Assembly (NCBI GenBank): GCA_030562195.1
Contig: JAUJPP010000005.1
Coordinates: forward strand, 12,644,826-12,708,825
DNA length: 64,000 bases
DNA from: Nipponacmea schrenckii
Taxonomy: Eukaryota; Mollusca; Gastropoda; Lottiidae
Reading direction: 5' to 3'
In this document: piece after piece, positions 1 to 11,779 of the stretch
Layout of the letters: every line of letters begins with the position of its first letter
Position numbering within the stretch: the stretch's first letter is position 1
Translations under genes and position numbers: made by a program
Notes under the pieces: generated by a model
What the model saw: the letters and a program-made list of their open reading frames with translations, nothing else
Told to the model about the DNA's origin: nothing
Database searches by the model: none

Positions 1-404
1 CGTTTGTATATATAGATGCTATCAATCAAAGGAAAAAAAGATTTAACAATGCTGAAGTGTGGGCGCATGTTACCTTGCCTTGCAAGAATTCTGCCTCATA
101 CCAAGTTTAGTCAAAATTTGTCCAGAATAAAGTGAGTACTAGCAATTGTGGATGAATTTTCTGAAATGAGTGATAACAATTCATGTCCCAAATTTCATGT
201 GGGTGTATAAAAAAAGAATTGACTAAGCGTCTTAACAAAAAATTTTCAGGATTAAAACAATATGAAATTCATATCATTGAGTTTGTGAGACTGTGCCTGC
301 AATGTTAAAAACCAAACCCTATGACCACTTAAAATCTTACATCTACAAATAATGGAAATGGGTAGGTATCATCTAATTCATCTTTAGAAAGGTCAATTAA
401 TAAT

Positions 405-410
405 TTTATT
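405..410 (-). promoter_or_regulatory. polyadenylation signal AATAAA for the 527-residue gene
   Basis: TTTATT on the plus strand reads AATAAA on the minus strand. It lies about 95 nt beyond the stop codon at 504-506. Confidence 0.45.
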
Positions 411-503
411 TAAGCAGTTATCTGGCCACAAGAGTAGAGAAAAATTGCTTTTTAAGTGAGAAGGTTATGAACAGCTTTACTCCTTATTCTTACTGTGCGT
501 TAC

Positions 504-3500
504 TTAATTTTTTGTAGTTTTTGGCATTACACTCATCAAGTTGTTTTCTATACAGCCAGTGATTATCCGTGCACCAAAAAGTGACCTATACAAACCTTGC
601 CAAACACCACAATGATAACACAAACAAGATTCTACAGCTTCAAGCCATGTCATCCTTGGTACTTTTGTAGACACTGCCTGTAGAACATGCTTCCATGATT
701 CTAATGATTTGCGACTTTTTATCGGCACCATGGGACTGAAAATCAAATAAAATAGTGTTATGTCGAAATCTGAGAATTAGTAATATCAGATCACTGCTAA
801 GGAGTATGTTTCGTAAATTTGCCAAAAGATAACCAAAACAAATAACCCATATTTTCAATTAAAGCCACCAAGCTATCATAAAAAAGTTAAATAAATGATT
901 TAAAGTGTTTGTATTTCATTCATAGAACATTGATTACATTTTCATACCATAAAATCAAATATCACTAATCTCAAAACTACTAACCCTTGATCAAACAAGT
1001 TAGCCAATAATATCAACATTTGACCTTTGATTTCTGCTTGAAGTGGATTATGAGGGGTTGTTCTACACATCATAATATCTGCTGCTTGTCTATGGAATTT
1101 GGACGCTAAATTAGTATCGTTTAAATGTGTGTAAAATCGAGCAGCCTCTGCTAATAGTACTGCTTTTCTATTATCTAAAAAATATAAAAAATAAGTATTT
1201 TACTGTTAGTGAAAGTGCTGTTTTATTTATTAAATTAGGGTCATTCAACTCTTCATCAGTAATAAATAATAGGAACAGTTCTTGACAAACTGACCAACTA
1301 CCAGTTTTTATTTGGAAACAAGCCTAAAACAAAATGTTTCTAAAATCATGACGTATGAACTCCGAGGATCTGCTAGTTAATTTTTCGAGGATTGAATTAG
1401 AAACAGTAAAATGTGTAACAAATATACCAAGATTTCTGTTTCAGGATTCTGTGAAATAAAAGGACAGCAATAAGACAGAAATATAATCACTATACCTTTT
1501 TCATCAGCTTTGTGAGCTAACTGTAAAAAATGAGCTCCAGTTAGATTATTGCCATGTGCCCAATATATATATGGTATAGCATCATCATATAAACAATTGA
1601 CTATGTTAGGATATCTGTAATGACAAAATACAATGAAATTAAACACTTTATTTTGTATCAGGTTGAACCACAACAGTGTGTACTGTTGTTGATTTTGATA
1701 CTTTTTCCATCTCCATTGCCTTAGAACCTTCATTGATCACCGAAGAGCTTTGTTTTAAATCTTGTATTTGTGCTTTCATATTGTGTTTCCAGGTGTGAAT
1801 CAAGATTATCCAAGATAAGGGGGCGCCCAAATGTAAGGAGATGGCTGCCTGGAATGCTTGAATTCCTAGACCACTGGCTTAGATCCTGCAAAGCTTTCCC
1901 TTTGCAGTCAATAAACCGCCGAACGTTGGGGGGGGGAGTTACAATACATTTTGCTAATAAAAAAGGCACTGATTTAAACAAAGATTGAGATGCCTTTCCA
2001 TGAGAACCCCTCCAACCTGCATCACCAACAAGCAGAAACAAGTTTTAAAATGCCACCATTATTCTGAATCAGACACTGTTAATCTATATGTTGGCCTGAA
2101 CAACTAGTACTTATCTACAATATTTATCAGACGATTGAAACATATTCTCAGCTGCACTTATTTCTTCCAAAACCACCCTCCACATGAACCTAAGTCCACT
2201 TGGATGACTAGTTTCCTACATGGGTACAGTGTGAAGCCCTGAGCCAAGAGAGATGATACCATTGTTATCATTTTTGTATAATTTTGAATCAGTACACTAG
2301 TTATTGGTTTCATCCAAGAGCAGTACATTTAGGAGAATCAAAACTTCCCTTCCCAAACACTAATCTCAATTTTATAGAATTTATAAAAAAATTGAAAGTT
2401 GAAATCAAATCTTACTTTTTGGCTAAAATAAATCGAACAATTTGTAATTTCCTCTCAATTTTTTTATTCAAATCCGTTTCTTTAATCTTTCTGTCATCAA
2501 GTTGTTGTAGTAATAACTCTATCATATTGCATACAACTAAAATATAAAGATCAACAAAATTAGACCACATGTACTATTAATTCACCTTCTGTTCAGTCAT
2601 TACATTTTTTTTTTCAGGACATATTTAGTCTAATTAAAATATAAACCTAACTTTCGTTCTTATTTTATTAGTTTCGTTTCAAATGATTTTATTTGCTATT
2701 GGCTTTGTACATAAGTTAGGTCTAACACTGCCCTTCAATACAAACCGTTCGAACGACTTTTGACCTAACTCAGTTTTAACCTAATGACCTGTTTTAACCG
2801 ATCCAATTGATTTAAACTGATACAGAACAGCCAATGAAAAACCCTAGTAAAAAGGTAGTCTAATACGTCTTAAAATGCACCAATTGTTCGCGTCACATTA
2901 CCATGTCGCAGGGAATGGAAGCCACATAATTGGTTAAAACAAGAGATGCCAATTGTCATCTGTCCTAGTAGCGATCACAATTGGCATCTCTACTAGGAGG
3001 ATTACAAATCCCACTGGATTAGAATCTCTACTGTGACATACACATCAGGACAGCTAAATATCAGTTACTGTAAATTTTCCACACAAAAAAACACAAATGA
3101 TCTGAGGTTGATGAACTTATGAACCTGTGGCAAGAGAAAAACCTACCTGCTAATAAATTAAACATGTAAACTGTTGACTGATCCCACCTATCATCATATT
3201 CACTTGTTGCTATTTTATTGATGGTGTGATTTAGCCATGAAGTTCCATGCTTATCACCATGCTGATTTGGCTCATATGATTTCTCTTGTAGAGTCCACAC
3301 GTTACGTACTTTATAAGCAAATACATATTTTCCTGTATCAGTATCATAATCATTATTGTCTTTGATAGCGCTATAAGTTTGAAGTATACGCTCTTCCTCA
3401 TGTGCCGATAAAATTCGCTGTAGCCATGTATTTTGTATTTGTAAAAATAAACGCTTTTGTTTCCATTCACTTATTATAGTTTTTATTGGAGCTGGTAAAG

Positions 3501-4068
3501 AACCAGCAGAAGCTAGGTTTCTAGATCTCACTTGATTTAAACAAAGTTCAAACAAAGATGGCAATTCTTTCTGGATGGCTTTATCACAAGAAATCACATC
3601 TTCCATCATTACTTCCAGCTCGAAATCCAAATTTTCCACTTCTTGAAAGGGGATGTCAAAATCTCCAAGAATTTTGTTCTTTAATTCCCGTCTGCGTCTT
3701 TTTTGCTTTTTACTTGGAGCTCTGCTGCGTCCAACCTTCAAGGAAGATGCCTGTTCCATGAATCCCTCTTCTGCAAAGGTTTGTGAATCATCATCATTCT
3801 CATCCGCTCCACTCTCAATTTTCAAATTCTCAAAATCTTCTTCTGCTGAATAATATTCAGAAAAGTCAGAGAGATCAGATGGATCTGTATCAAGCAAGTC
3901 ATCCAGTTCTTCAAAGAAAGCAATGTCTCGTGACTTTTTAGGTGGTCTTCTTCTTTGCATGGATGAAGGAAGCGAGTCCTCATTATTTTTACTAATTTCT
4001 AATGAAATCGCACGAGCATATGATGGATGGGAAGTAATAGTATTTAGATTTTCAATTTCATCAGCCAT
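504..4068 (-). CDS. unrecognised 527-residue protein, five coding exons
   Basis: Coding exons on the minus strand, in reading order, are 4068-3147, 2536-2416, 1614-1496, 1174-985 and 735-504. All junctions are AG/GT and all phases agree, giving 528 codons including the TAA stop. I do not recognise the family. The N-terminal 150 residues are rich in Asp, Glu and Ser (for example DDLLDTDPSDLSDFSEYY) and are followed by a basic run (SKKQKRRRRELKNK) that could be a nuclear localisation signal. The C-terminal 220 residues, for example KAVLLAEAARFYTHLN, look like stacked helices of TPR or HEAT type. The start is the ATG of MADEIENLN. The frame stays open back to an acceptor at 4101-4102, so a 5' non-coding exon, or an earlier start, must lie upstream. 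The 121-nt exon at 2536-2416 is too short to show as an ORF; it was placed because it alone satisfies the flanking phases (+1 in, +2 out). A function cannot be assigned. Confidence 0.72.
1650..2130. other. intronic and non-coding stretch, no supported exon
   Basis: This lies inside the second-to-third exon intron of the 527-residue gene. Open frames on both strands here lack supporting splice sites in the right phase. It contains a homopolymeric G run near 1928. No function is seen. Confidence 0.4.
2626..2724 (+). mobile_element. deleted copy of the palindromic element at 60.8 kb
   Basis: The segment matches the whole left arm of the hairpin element at 60838-61019, from the run 'aattaaaatataaacctaac' through 'ggctttgtac'. 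It then jumps directly to the last dozen bases of the right arm (aagttaggtct). It is therefore an internal-deletion derivative, lying between the first and second coding exons of the 527-residue gene. Confidence 0.65.
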
Positions 4069-5154
4069 TATTGATACATCTAGACCAATAATCAATATTC
4101 CTGCAAAACAAATGGAAAATTAATCATATGTTTTAATACACACCCAATTTATCATGTATTGAAGAAAAGGCACAAAAATCTAATGACCACATTGTAACAA
4201 GTCCTATTTTCAGCCCAGTTTCTCCCTGTCAGTTATGCAGGTTAGATGGGCAGACGAGAAAAAAAAAAGCTTGCCAGGCAATGTCATATGTGCACTATAC
4301 AACCATATTATATAAATTAACAATACTAAAAAGAAAGATAGCTTTACGAAGCAAGGTAATATACGCCCACCTGCAGCTTTGATTGCAAGTACAAATAATT
4401 GTTTGTTGTCTATTTGGTTCATGTCTATTCTATCTAGAGAATTTTAAGCAGACAAAATAAAATTCAAAAGGATCCCTAAATAATTGTTGTCTGTAGAGTG
4501 AGCAGAGTTGCTCTAAGAAAACGCAAACAGAAGTCGGACACAATATTTAATTGTTTAATATAATCTTAATCTTCATTATATTTGATAAGCTTGCAATTCA
4601 TGCAAAATTGACTTTTAAGTTCAAATGTAATGAAATAAATATTGTCCTTTTAAAGCCAATTCCTGAAAAATGTTTCTTAGAAACAAATTCGTCGATTAAA
4701 AGTTCCAAAGGGTGACGTATTGTGACACTACACCTGTTCAAAAATCGTCAGTACTGATAAGGCAAAACTGAATTACTATCCCTTTTTGTTATATCATCAG
4801 AAACAAACATAAACCAGTAATAATGGCTTACTGCCTAGATAACGTTGGTAAGTCTGATAGTGAAAGCGAAATTCCAGAGATAAATCTGTCCATTTGAATT
4901 CAACCCTATATGACGAACAAAAGTATTTGGTAATTTGATTTAGATCCACTAATAATCCATCGGTTTTTATCATTATAATCATATTTCATTTTTATTCTTA
5001 CATATATCACATTCAATTATATATATTTTTTTTTTAAAGAAAGGCATCATGTGTTTTTATTTCATATCCTTCCAAATAGTTGTAGATCTATAAAATATTA
5101 ATATACTGACAAGTCACAGGGATAAAATACAACTCAGAAGGTTGACTTGTAAAA

Positions 5155-5650
5155 TCAGTTGATAAATCGAAATATGCTGATCTGTTCAAGTGAAGTAACC
5201 ATTAAAACATGCACAAAGACTTTGCTATAGATAGCTTGCCAGACAAGGTAATATACGCCCACTGGCAGCATTAAAAATGAATAATAAATGAGGCAATTAA
5301 TCCAAAAACATTCATTGGAAAGTATTACAATTCCAATGCTAACACTAAGTTTTATCAAAATCCATTGACAATTGTAGCTTCTATTGCACTAAGAATAAAA
5401 TTTTGACGCAATTTTACTAAGTCGAGGTCAATAACTCAATAACCGTTCATCCCAAAGTCATCAAATTCAACTTGACAGCTGTCTTATAAATTTCAATACT
5501 CACACCAAGTTTTACTAAGTCAAGGGCAATAACTCACAAACCAGTCATCGAAAAAAACCTTCAAATCCTAACTTATTAACTACCTTATCAATTCCAATGC
5601 TCAAACAGAGTTTCATCAAGAAAGTTGGACAAGTCAAAGTAACCTAGTAA
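5155..5650 (-). repeat. dispersed repeat, 'gcaaggtaatatacgcccac' family
   Basis: A terminal block reading 'caaggtaatatacgcccac' near 5243 is followed by a body with 'aagtcaagggcaataactca'. The same terminal block recurs, in either orientation, near 4345, 23195, 23700, 28430, 29820 and 51385. It is a dispersed non-coding element; its class is not clear from one window. Confidence 0.55.
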
Positions 5651-6384
5651 CATTTCATATGACAAATTATAGGCTACTGAGTGATAATGACATCAGTTAA
5701 AGTCTATTTGAATCATCCAAAATTTTACTATATTATTATATTTACTCATTAAAAAACATCTAAGCCACATGGGAAATGTGGTGTAATAAATAATAAAACT
5801 TGACTTCAAAAACAATAATGACTATGAAACACAACTGTTCCTAGTAATTCCGAATTGTCAAAACTGTCAAAATTTTGAACTATCGTTCAGTTCAGATATC
5901 GATTAGACTCATGAGGGAAAAACAGCCGTTTAATGTAACGTTGTGAAACTACCAGGGCTTACCTATTACCCGATATACATGAAATACAGTCTCAATTTAT
6001 ATATTCAGCCATATTAGTGCCACCTATTATTAAGGGAGCTAATTAACAAAACATAAAGAAATAAAACATGATTGTCTCCCTTAGGCCATTAAGTTTATAA
6101 CAGCAACTGACGTGCGATTGTTATGCATTAGCGACTGACTGAGATTGATTTCCTTGACGACTGACCTGCGATTGATCACCCGATATTGAATATATTTAAT
6201 CTTTAATTAACAAAGTTTATTCGATAATACAATAGGGAAATAGGCAAACAATTTAAAAAGTGAATTCTCTTTTTGTATTCAATTCTGAAAACCAAGACAT
6301 CTAGGCTATTAAAAAGTATTATCGAATTTCAATTTCTTGGGGCTCTCACAGATATACGCTATTATTCCATATCCATGATATTCT

Positions 6385-6770
6385 TTAGCATGCGGTGGAT
6401 ATTAATTGTTTACACTATTTCTCGACTTGAGATGAATTTTCCTTGACTCACTATGGATATTATTTATAGGGGTTACCATTTCCTCGACGTGCGACGAATA
6501 TTATTAAAACCATTCCTCGATACCCTATACCATTTCTCTACGTGCGATGGATATTATTTTATACCATTCCTCGACATGCGATGGATATTATTTATACCAT
6601 TCCTCGACATGCGATGGATATAATTCGTACCATTCCTCGATATAGCCTACCATTTCTCGACGTGCGATGGATATTATTTATACCATTCCTCGACATGCGA
6701 TGGATATTATTTATACCATTCCTCGATATACCATTTCTAGACGTGCGATGGATATTATTTATACCGTTCA
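6385..6770 (+). repeat. minisatellite, about 33-bp unit
   Basis: Successive units carry 'accattcctcgacatgcgat' followed by 'ggatattatttat'. The 5' units are degenerate and the units from 6530 on are nearly identical. Apparent open reading in one frame reflects the multiple-of-three period, not a gene. Confidence 0.85.
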
Positions 6771-7108
6771 AATTGTAAATTATATCTATGTATAGTATCC
6801 ATGAACTGTAAATATTGTTATTTATGTTTGAAGAAAAAGAACGTATTATTAACCATACAATAGTTATGTTTATTCAAATGAAGATGCTATAATAATAAGA
6901 ACCGGATATACAGGGTGTCCCAATTGGTCTCTCTAAATCTGCACTCCCAGAAGCTCACGAGAGACTGGTCGGTGATATACAGCTTAAGTCAACAAAGTCC
7001 ATGGCACTGCTTATCCACTGTTACCTATTACATTTAACTTCATCAAAAAAACTATAATATTTTGTGAAAAAAGTTTTAGTTTAAATGAAATAAAAAACAA
7101 AATCTTAT

Positions 7109-7670
7109 AACAAGTGGTTGCCTAGCAAGATATGCCCACTTTAAAGTATATTTCTGTTTTATTAGGGCCTAATCCAAGATCCCATTAATAAATATGCATG
7201 ATCACACCAAATTTAATTTAATTCAGACGAAAACTGTAGTCTCACGCGTTCACAAGCTAATTTGATGCGTTTCGATTAAGTCAAGGGCAATAACTCAACA
7301 ACAGTTCACTGAAAATTGTCAAATTTCATTCAAATTCAGATGAAACTGGAGTCTCCATAGAGACCAATTTCAACGTGTTTTGACTAAGTCAAGTGCAATA
7401 ACTCAAAAACCTTCATCGAAAAATCATCAAACTTGAACTTAACCAAGATCTCATCAACTTCAATGATCACAACAAATTTCCTTTAAATCCGATGAGTTTT
7501 GATGCATTTTGACTAAATCAAGAGCAATAACTAAAAAAAACGTTCATCTAAAAATCAATAATATCAAATTTGTCTAAGATCTCATCATCATAAATGATCT
7601 CAGCAAATTTCATTCAAATAAATCCAATGAAAACTGTGGTCTCTATCATTATAATGTGGGTGTATAAAAA
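7109..7670 (+). repeat. dispersed repeat, 'agcaagatacgcccac' family, long copy
   Basis: It begins near 'caagtggttgcctagcaag' and ends with 'cattataatgtgggtgtata'. Near each end sits one half of an inverted pair (atacgcccac / gtgggtgtat). The body alternates two phrases, 'gatctcatcaatataaatga' and 'tttcattcaaatcagatgaa', several times, so the element itself contains internal duplications. Related copies are at 7932, 20811, 61027 and 61507. Confidence 0.65.
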
Positions 7671-7931
7671 TATGCAATATAAAATATGGGTAGTTACATA
7701 GATGAATATATGAATGTACAAATTTAACAATGATAAAAAATGAACAACAGTGACTTGTGATTGGTAAATCAAAGAAAAAATGTTTCAAGGGTATTCTGAC
7801 TTTTAAGAAGTTAATAAAATCTGGATGCTTTAGAAACTATAGACCAAAATCTAGTTATTTAGTTGAAATGTCCAGTTTACGTCGGTGATATATCTACTTG
7901 GCATAAATCTGAAGGCAAGCATTAAAAAAAA

Positions 7932-8310
7932 AACAAGTGGTTGCTTAGCAAGATACGACCACTTTAAAATATATTTCTGTTATTTGGGCCTAATCCAAGA
8001 TTTTCAAATCAGATGAAAACTGTGGACTCTATAGCGTCCACAAGTCAATTTTGAAACATTTTGACTAAGTCAAAGGCAATAACTCAAAAACCATTTATAG
8101 AAAAATTGTCAATAACAAGTTTTTCCAGATCTCATCAATATAAATGATCACAGCAAATTTCATTCAAATCAGACGAAAACTTCATTCGCATGCCAATTCA
8201 TAACTAAGAAAATGTTCATTGAAATATCGTCAATATTGAACTTGTCCAAGCTCTACTCAATATAAATAATAACACAGATCAGATGAAAACTGTAGTCTCT
8301 ATCGCGTTTC
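7932..8310 (+). repeat. dispersed repeat, 'agcaagatacgcccac' family, 3'-incomplete
   Basis: The start matches the copy at 7109 (acaagtggttgcttagcaag). The usual closing 'ttataatgtgggtgtata' is missing. It lies in the 3' flank of PIG-S. Confidence 0.55.
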
Positions 8311-8614
8311 AGTTACAAGTCTTCTTCAGAGAAGTCTTTTATCACATTCTATTGAATCTGAATTTTGGAGCGAGTCAAAACTTCGGATAAGGTAACTATT
8401 CTGAACTAAGTTCATTTGTGATATTTCAACATTATTTATGTAAACATATCAGTTCAAAGGACCTTCATATTATGGAATATTATCTAACAATGTGAATATT
8501 CAGATAAACAAATTTCAAACTACACTTTTAAGAGATTTCCACATTGATCCTTTTCAGTATATAACAAAATAAAAAAACAGAAGTAAATAAGGAACTCAGT
8601 GAAATAAATTTAAC

Positions 8615-10243
8615 TTAATCTGCTTTAGGCTTCTTTGTTCCTTTGAACCATTTGATAGCATACATCATTGCCGTAACCAATGGAATACTGATAGGTAAAA
8701 ACAGAGGAATGTAAATTGCAAATTTTTGATCTTCAGGAAAATACAACAGTTCTAAAAGGGAAGGATCAAAGAATGCTTTTTCAGAAGCTATTATTGCATG
8801 CTTTGAAGAATGAAACGCATCTACTAAATTTCCTGTTGATAATAATTTTAGACTGCTTTTTATTTCTCGAACAGCTGCTTCAACTTGACTTCCGATGTCA
8901 TCTTTGATCACAATATTACTGATTTGTCCTAATAACTGAGCTAGTGACTGTAAGGTGTTAATAGAGGTAGCTACATTTTCAAAACATCTATTGCGTAACC
9001 AAACATCTAATTCTATATTACTGATGCCGTTGACTTCTACAGGATCAAACCACACTTCATCTGATGTTGTTGGTGAATTCAGATGTAATAAAAGACGTAT
9101 TTCAGTAAGGAAAACTTCCATCATTTTTTTCTCATCTACTTTCACAGGGAATGGTAGGGATGCTGACTTATTAAATTGTGGTACATTAAAAATCATAACA
9201 CCTCCCCATCGTGGACTTAAAAATGAATTTGTAGGAACTTTAACCCCATTTTTGTCTTTAACATACAATGGAGATTCATCCATTGTTGGAATGTACACAA
9301 TAAAGTTTAGTTCGGGATTATTAGACGCAGACGTACCTAATGTGGATTCTATAGGATTTATCAGTTGGGGAAGGTCCTGCTCTAGAAAGTAATATTCATT
9401 CAGTTTCTCATCTTTATGCGGTTTTCTCTGGAGTGTTGTATAATAGTGCACTTGTGAATTTATTTCTAGTTGGGTAAATTCTTTTAATTGATCTGCTAAG
9501 GGTTTTAAATAGGTATCAACAGCTTCTCTAATATTCCATGAAACATCCAATATATCTGGTTGAGGCACTGTTAAAGTAAATGTCAAATCATACCCTGGAT
9601 TATACCTCACTGATCTCATACTTTCTTTATCAGGTTTCAATGACCGAGCCCCTTTTGCATTGTATATACTTTTTACAACACTTTGTTCTCTTACAATAGC
9701 CATTTGAACAGTTTTACTGATAAGTGGAATAATCTTGTCCAGTTCGCCATTAGAAGAAACAAAATTGTTGTAATATTTTCCAATGAAAAAGTTCAGTTTT
9801 CCATTACTTGGAATCAGATAAATCAAATATTTGTTTCTTTGCAATGGAGATAATTCCGATAATTGCTGGTCAATAAATGACAAATTTTTATTATCATATT
9901 GATTAAAAATGGACTGTTCATCAGGAACTGATTCACGTACAGTAACTCTGTAAATAGGTGTTACTTCTTCCCATCTTTTTCTTGACAAATCTTCCTTTAA
10001 CCGCTGTGAAATCTGAACCAAGTTTGCATCCAACTTTTGATCTAAAGAAATAACCTCAATATCTGTCAAGTACACCAGTGGAATTTGAGACAAATCAGAA
10101 ATGTCATTGTATGGCAATTGAACACGATAAACTTCTGTTGTTTTCCACCAAAGAGGGACTCCTAACATAATACAAACAATTCCTATGCCGAGTGCAGCAT
10201 AAGCCTTTTCATCTTCTTCGTGACTAGGCCTACTGTGTGCCAT
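8615..10243 (-). CDS. PIGS: GPI transamidase component PIG-S, intronless
   Basis: A single 542-codon frame encodes PIG-S, a non-catalytic subunit of the ER-membrane complex that attaches glycosylphosphatidylinositol anchors to proteins. Visible features are an N-terminal membrane helix at about residues 17-35 ending in LGVPLWWKTTEVYR, a long lumenal domain containing SPRWGGVMIFNVPQF, the C-terminal block FFDPSLLELLYFPEDQKFAI, and a second membrane helix at about 510-532 followed by a short basic tail. The length matches family members of about 550 residues. The start is the first ATG, just before the first helix. In vertebrates this gene has many introns, so the unbroken frame is odd. It could be an intron-poor native locus or a retrocopy that has stayed functional. 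No premature stop is present. The divergent neighbour, fumarase, starts 1.5 kb away. Confidence 0.96.
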   Translation of the reverse strand: MAHSRPSHEEDEKAYAALGIGIVCIMLGVPLWWKTTEVYRVQLPYNDISDLSQIPLVYLTDIEVISLDQKLDANLVQISQRLKEDLSRKRWEEVTPIYRVTVRESVPDEQSIFNQYDNKNLSFIDQQLSELSPLQRNKYLIYLIPSNGKLNFFIGKYYNNFVSSNGELDKIIPLISKTVQMAIVREQSVVKSIYNAKGARSLKPDKESMRSVRYNPGYDLTFTLTVPQPDILDVSWNIREAVDTYLKPLADQLKEFTQLEINSQVHYYTTLQRKPHKDEKLNEYYFLEQDLPQLINPIESTLGTSASNNPELNFIVYIPTMDESPLYVKDKNGVKVPTNSFLSPRWGGVMIFNVPQFNKSASLPFPVKVDEKKMMEVFLTEIRLLLHLNSPTTSDEVWFDPVEVNGISNIELDVWLRNRCFENVATSINTLQSLAQLLGQISNIVIKDDIGSQVEAAVREIKSSLKLLSTGNLVDAFHSSKHAIIASEKAFFDPSLLELLYFPEDQKFAIYIPLFLPISIPLVTAMMYAIKWFKGTKKPKAD

Positions 10244-10249
10244 ATTGGT

Positions 10250-11770
10250 ATTTTAACTGTTTTTTCTTCAGCACAACAGTTTTATTTACAATAGGCCTAA
10301 GCGGTAGACCTGTAGCCTGTGGACAAGGTAGGTGCTCTTTTCTACTACAACATGTTATAGCTGTAGGTCTAGTGCAATAATGCAATAATGACCGGGCTGA
10401 ACTTCGTATACAAATTCAACTGGCATACACATTCGCGGTAAATCGCCCCAATATCAAGTGTGAAATATTTTAACACTTAAATATTAATAAAATTATTTAA
10501 ATTTTTTTATGAGAAATGCTGACATAAGTATTCTTCCAATTTTGCAAATGCTTATACTTCTACAACTTTTATTATGTGTACGGTGGGCCATTTTAAGACA
10601 TATTGTATTTTTATGGATGGCGGACCATGTTCTTGTTCTTGTTCTATATCTTCACCTCCCTCAAGGGAGAACCGTTGAACCTTTCAGCTACAACGTGGAT
10701 AACATCAATATATAAATCAGCTACAATGGTTTGGGACCATTTTGACCATATCCCGATTCGACCAGAATGTGTATGCTATTTGGATCTGTAGACAAGGTTC
10801 AGTCCGGTGTATTGGTTTGACTGTTTTCAGTGATCGATCAAGAGCATAATCTTCCTATATTTAAATACAAGCATACCGATAAATGTGAAGTTTCATTTAC
10901 ATGCAAATATGTCTATGCTGAAACACAGCTTTATAATTAAATGTTTAGCACAATCCGGAACGAGTTTTCTGACCTTCACCTTTCAAGGACGATTTTGTTG
11001 ACAATATACATTATTCGTTTTCAAACGACGTGATCGCCAGCATCACGGTTAGGATATATTATTCAGAGATTGTAAATGCATAGAATGTAGTATGACTGAT
11101 GATGATGAAACAGAATCTATTAATCTTTTCTTTTGTCCAGATAAAGGAATTAAACGTTACTCATTGTGTAGGCCTATATTATAGAGTTTCTTGTGAGCTC
11201 CTAGTCTGAAACTTCAAACTTGCTGACTCCATTCACCACAGACTATTCCCAGCCTGGCAGCCTCTGATAGCCTCTGCCTCTGATATTGTTCAGAATTTTG
11301 ACAGATATGTGGGAAAGAGTCAGAAATCTGAAAGAAAAATTGGGATTTCCGCACCTCAAATGTTTTTCCAAAATTTCAATTGCTGGGTTGCTAGATCTAT
11401 CTCAAAGTCAAATTGCCTCACATCCAAAATTTTGGTTTCAAGTGATGGAAACATATTCATTATTAGGGAACCATAATCTTGTACTTTTGTTTTGTTTCTA
11501 TCAAATGTCCCTGTGACATCACAATTTTGGACGAGGCATGTAGTAAATCCCCAGCCATCTGTCCAAATAATACCTATCAGAGTCTGGGAATAGAGTCAGC
11601 AATTTTCCGACTATAATTCTAGTAGATCTATTACTAAAACATTGTTCCAAAGGGATTAGGACAATTTACAAAAATTATGAGCCTTGTTACAAAGTAATGT
11701 ACCGTTATAGTTTTCTCCAGAGAATAAGATATTGAAAATTGAAAGACAGATTCTAAGTCTCAATCTTTTT
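10250..11770. other. intergenic region between PIG-S and fumarase
   Basis: The two genes diverge from here, so promoters of both should lie in this interval, but I see no clear core element. A dispersed repeat occupies about 11207-11640. A pyrimidine run ending in 'ttttttcag' at 11766-11775 just before the fumarase ATG looks like a splice acceptor, which suggests an upstream untranslated fumarase exon in this region. Confidence 0.45.
11207..11640. repeat. dispersed repeat with 'ctgggaatagagtcag' and 'tctgtccaaata' blocks
   Basis: The block 'ctgggaatagagtcag' near 11586, preceded by 'ccagccatctgtccaaata', recurs near 24590-24640. A reverse-complement version with 'ctatttggacagatat' recurs near 26910. 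At 11225-11280 the inverse phrase 'ctgactcca...ttcccagcct' suggests the element folds back on itself. Confidence 0.5.
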
Positions 11771-11779
11771 TTCAGCAAA

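Larger units (their letters stand above)
4110..8590. other. intergenic stretch rich in dispersed repeats
   Basis: No protein gene is supported between the 5' end of the 527-residue gene and PIG-S. The stretch contains fragments of the 'gccagtgggcgtatattacc' family at about 4345-4385 and 5220-5270, a minisatellite near 6.4-6.8 kb, and two copies of the 'agcaagatacgcccac' family at 7.1-7.7 and 7.9-8.3 kb. The remainder is AT-rich sequence without visible structure. Confidence 0.6.

Noticed and set aside
1648..1830. minus-strand frame ending in VVVQPDTK, followed by AATAAA
   Set aside because: It looked like a terminal exon, but no acceptor of suitable phase precedes it, and the flanking exons join correctly without it.
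3558..4123. plus-strand frames of 66-67 codons
   Set aside because: They are antisense to the large first coding exon of the 527-residue gene.
6542..6778. 78-codon open frame with repeated peptide
   Set aside because: It is produced by the 33-bp minisatellite and has no start context or similarity.
8955..9392. 145-codon frame on the plus strand
   Set aside because: It is the antisense shadow of PIG-S.
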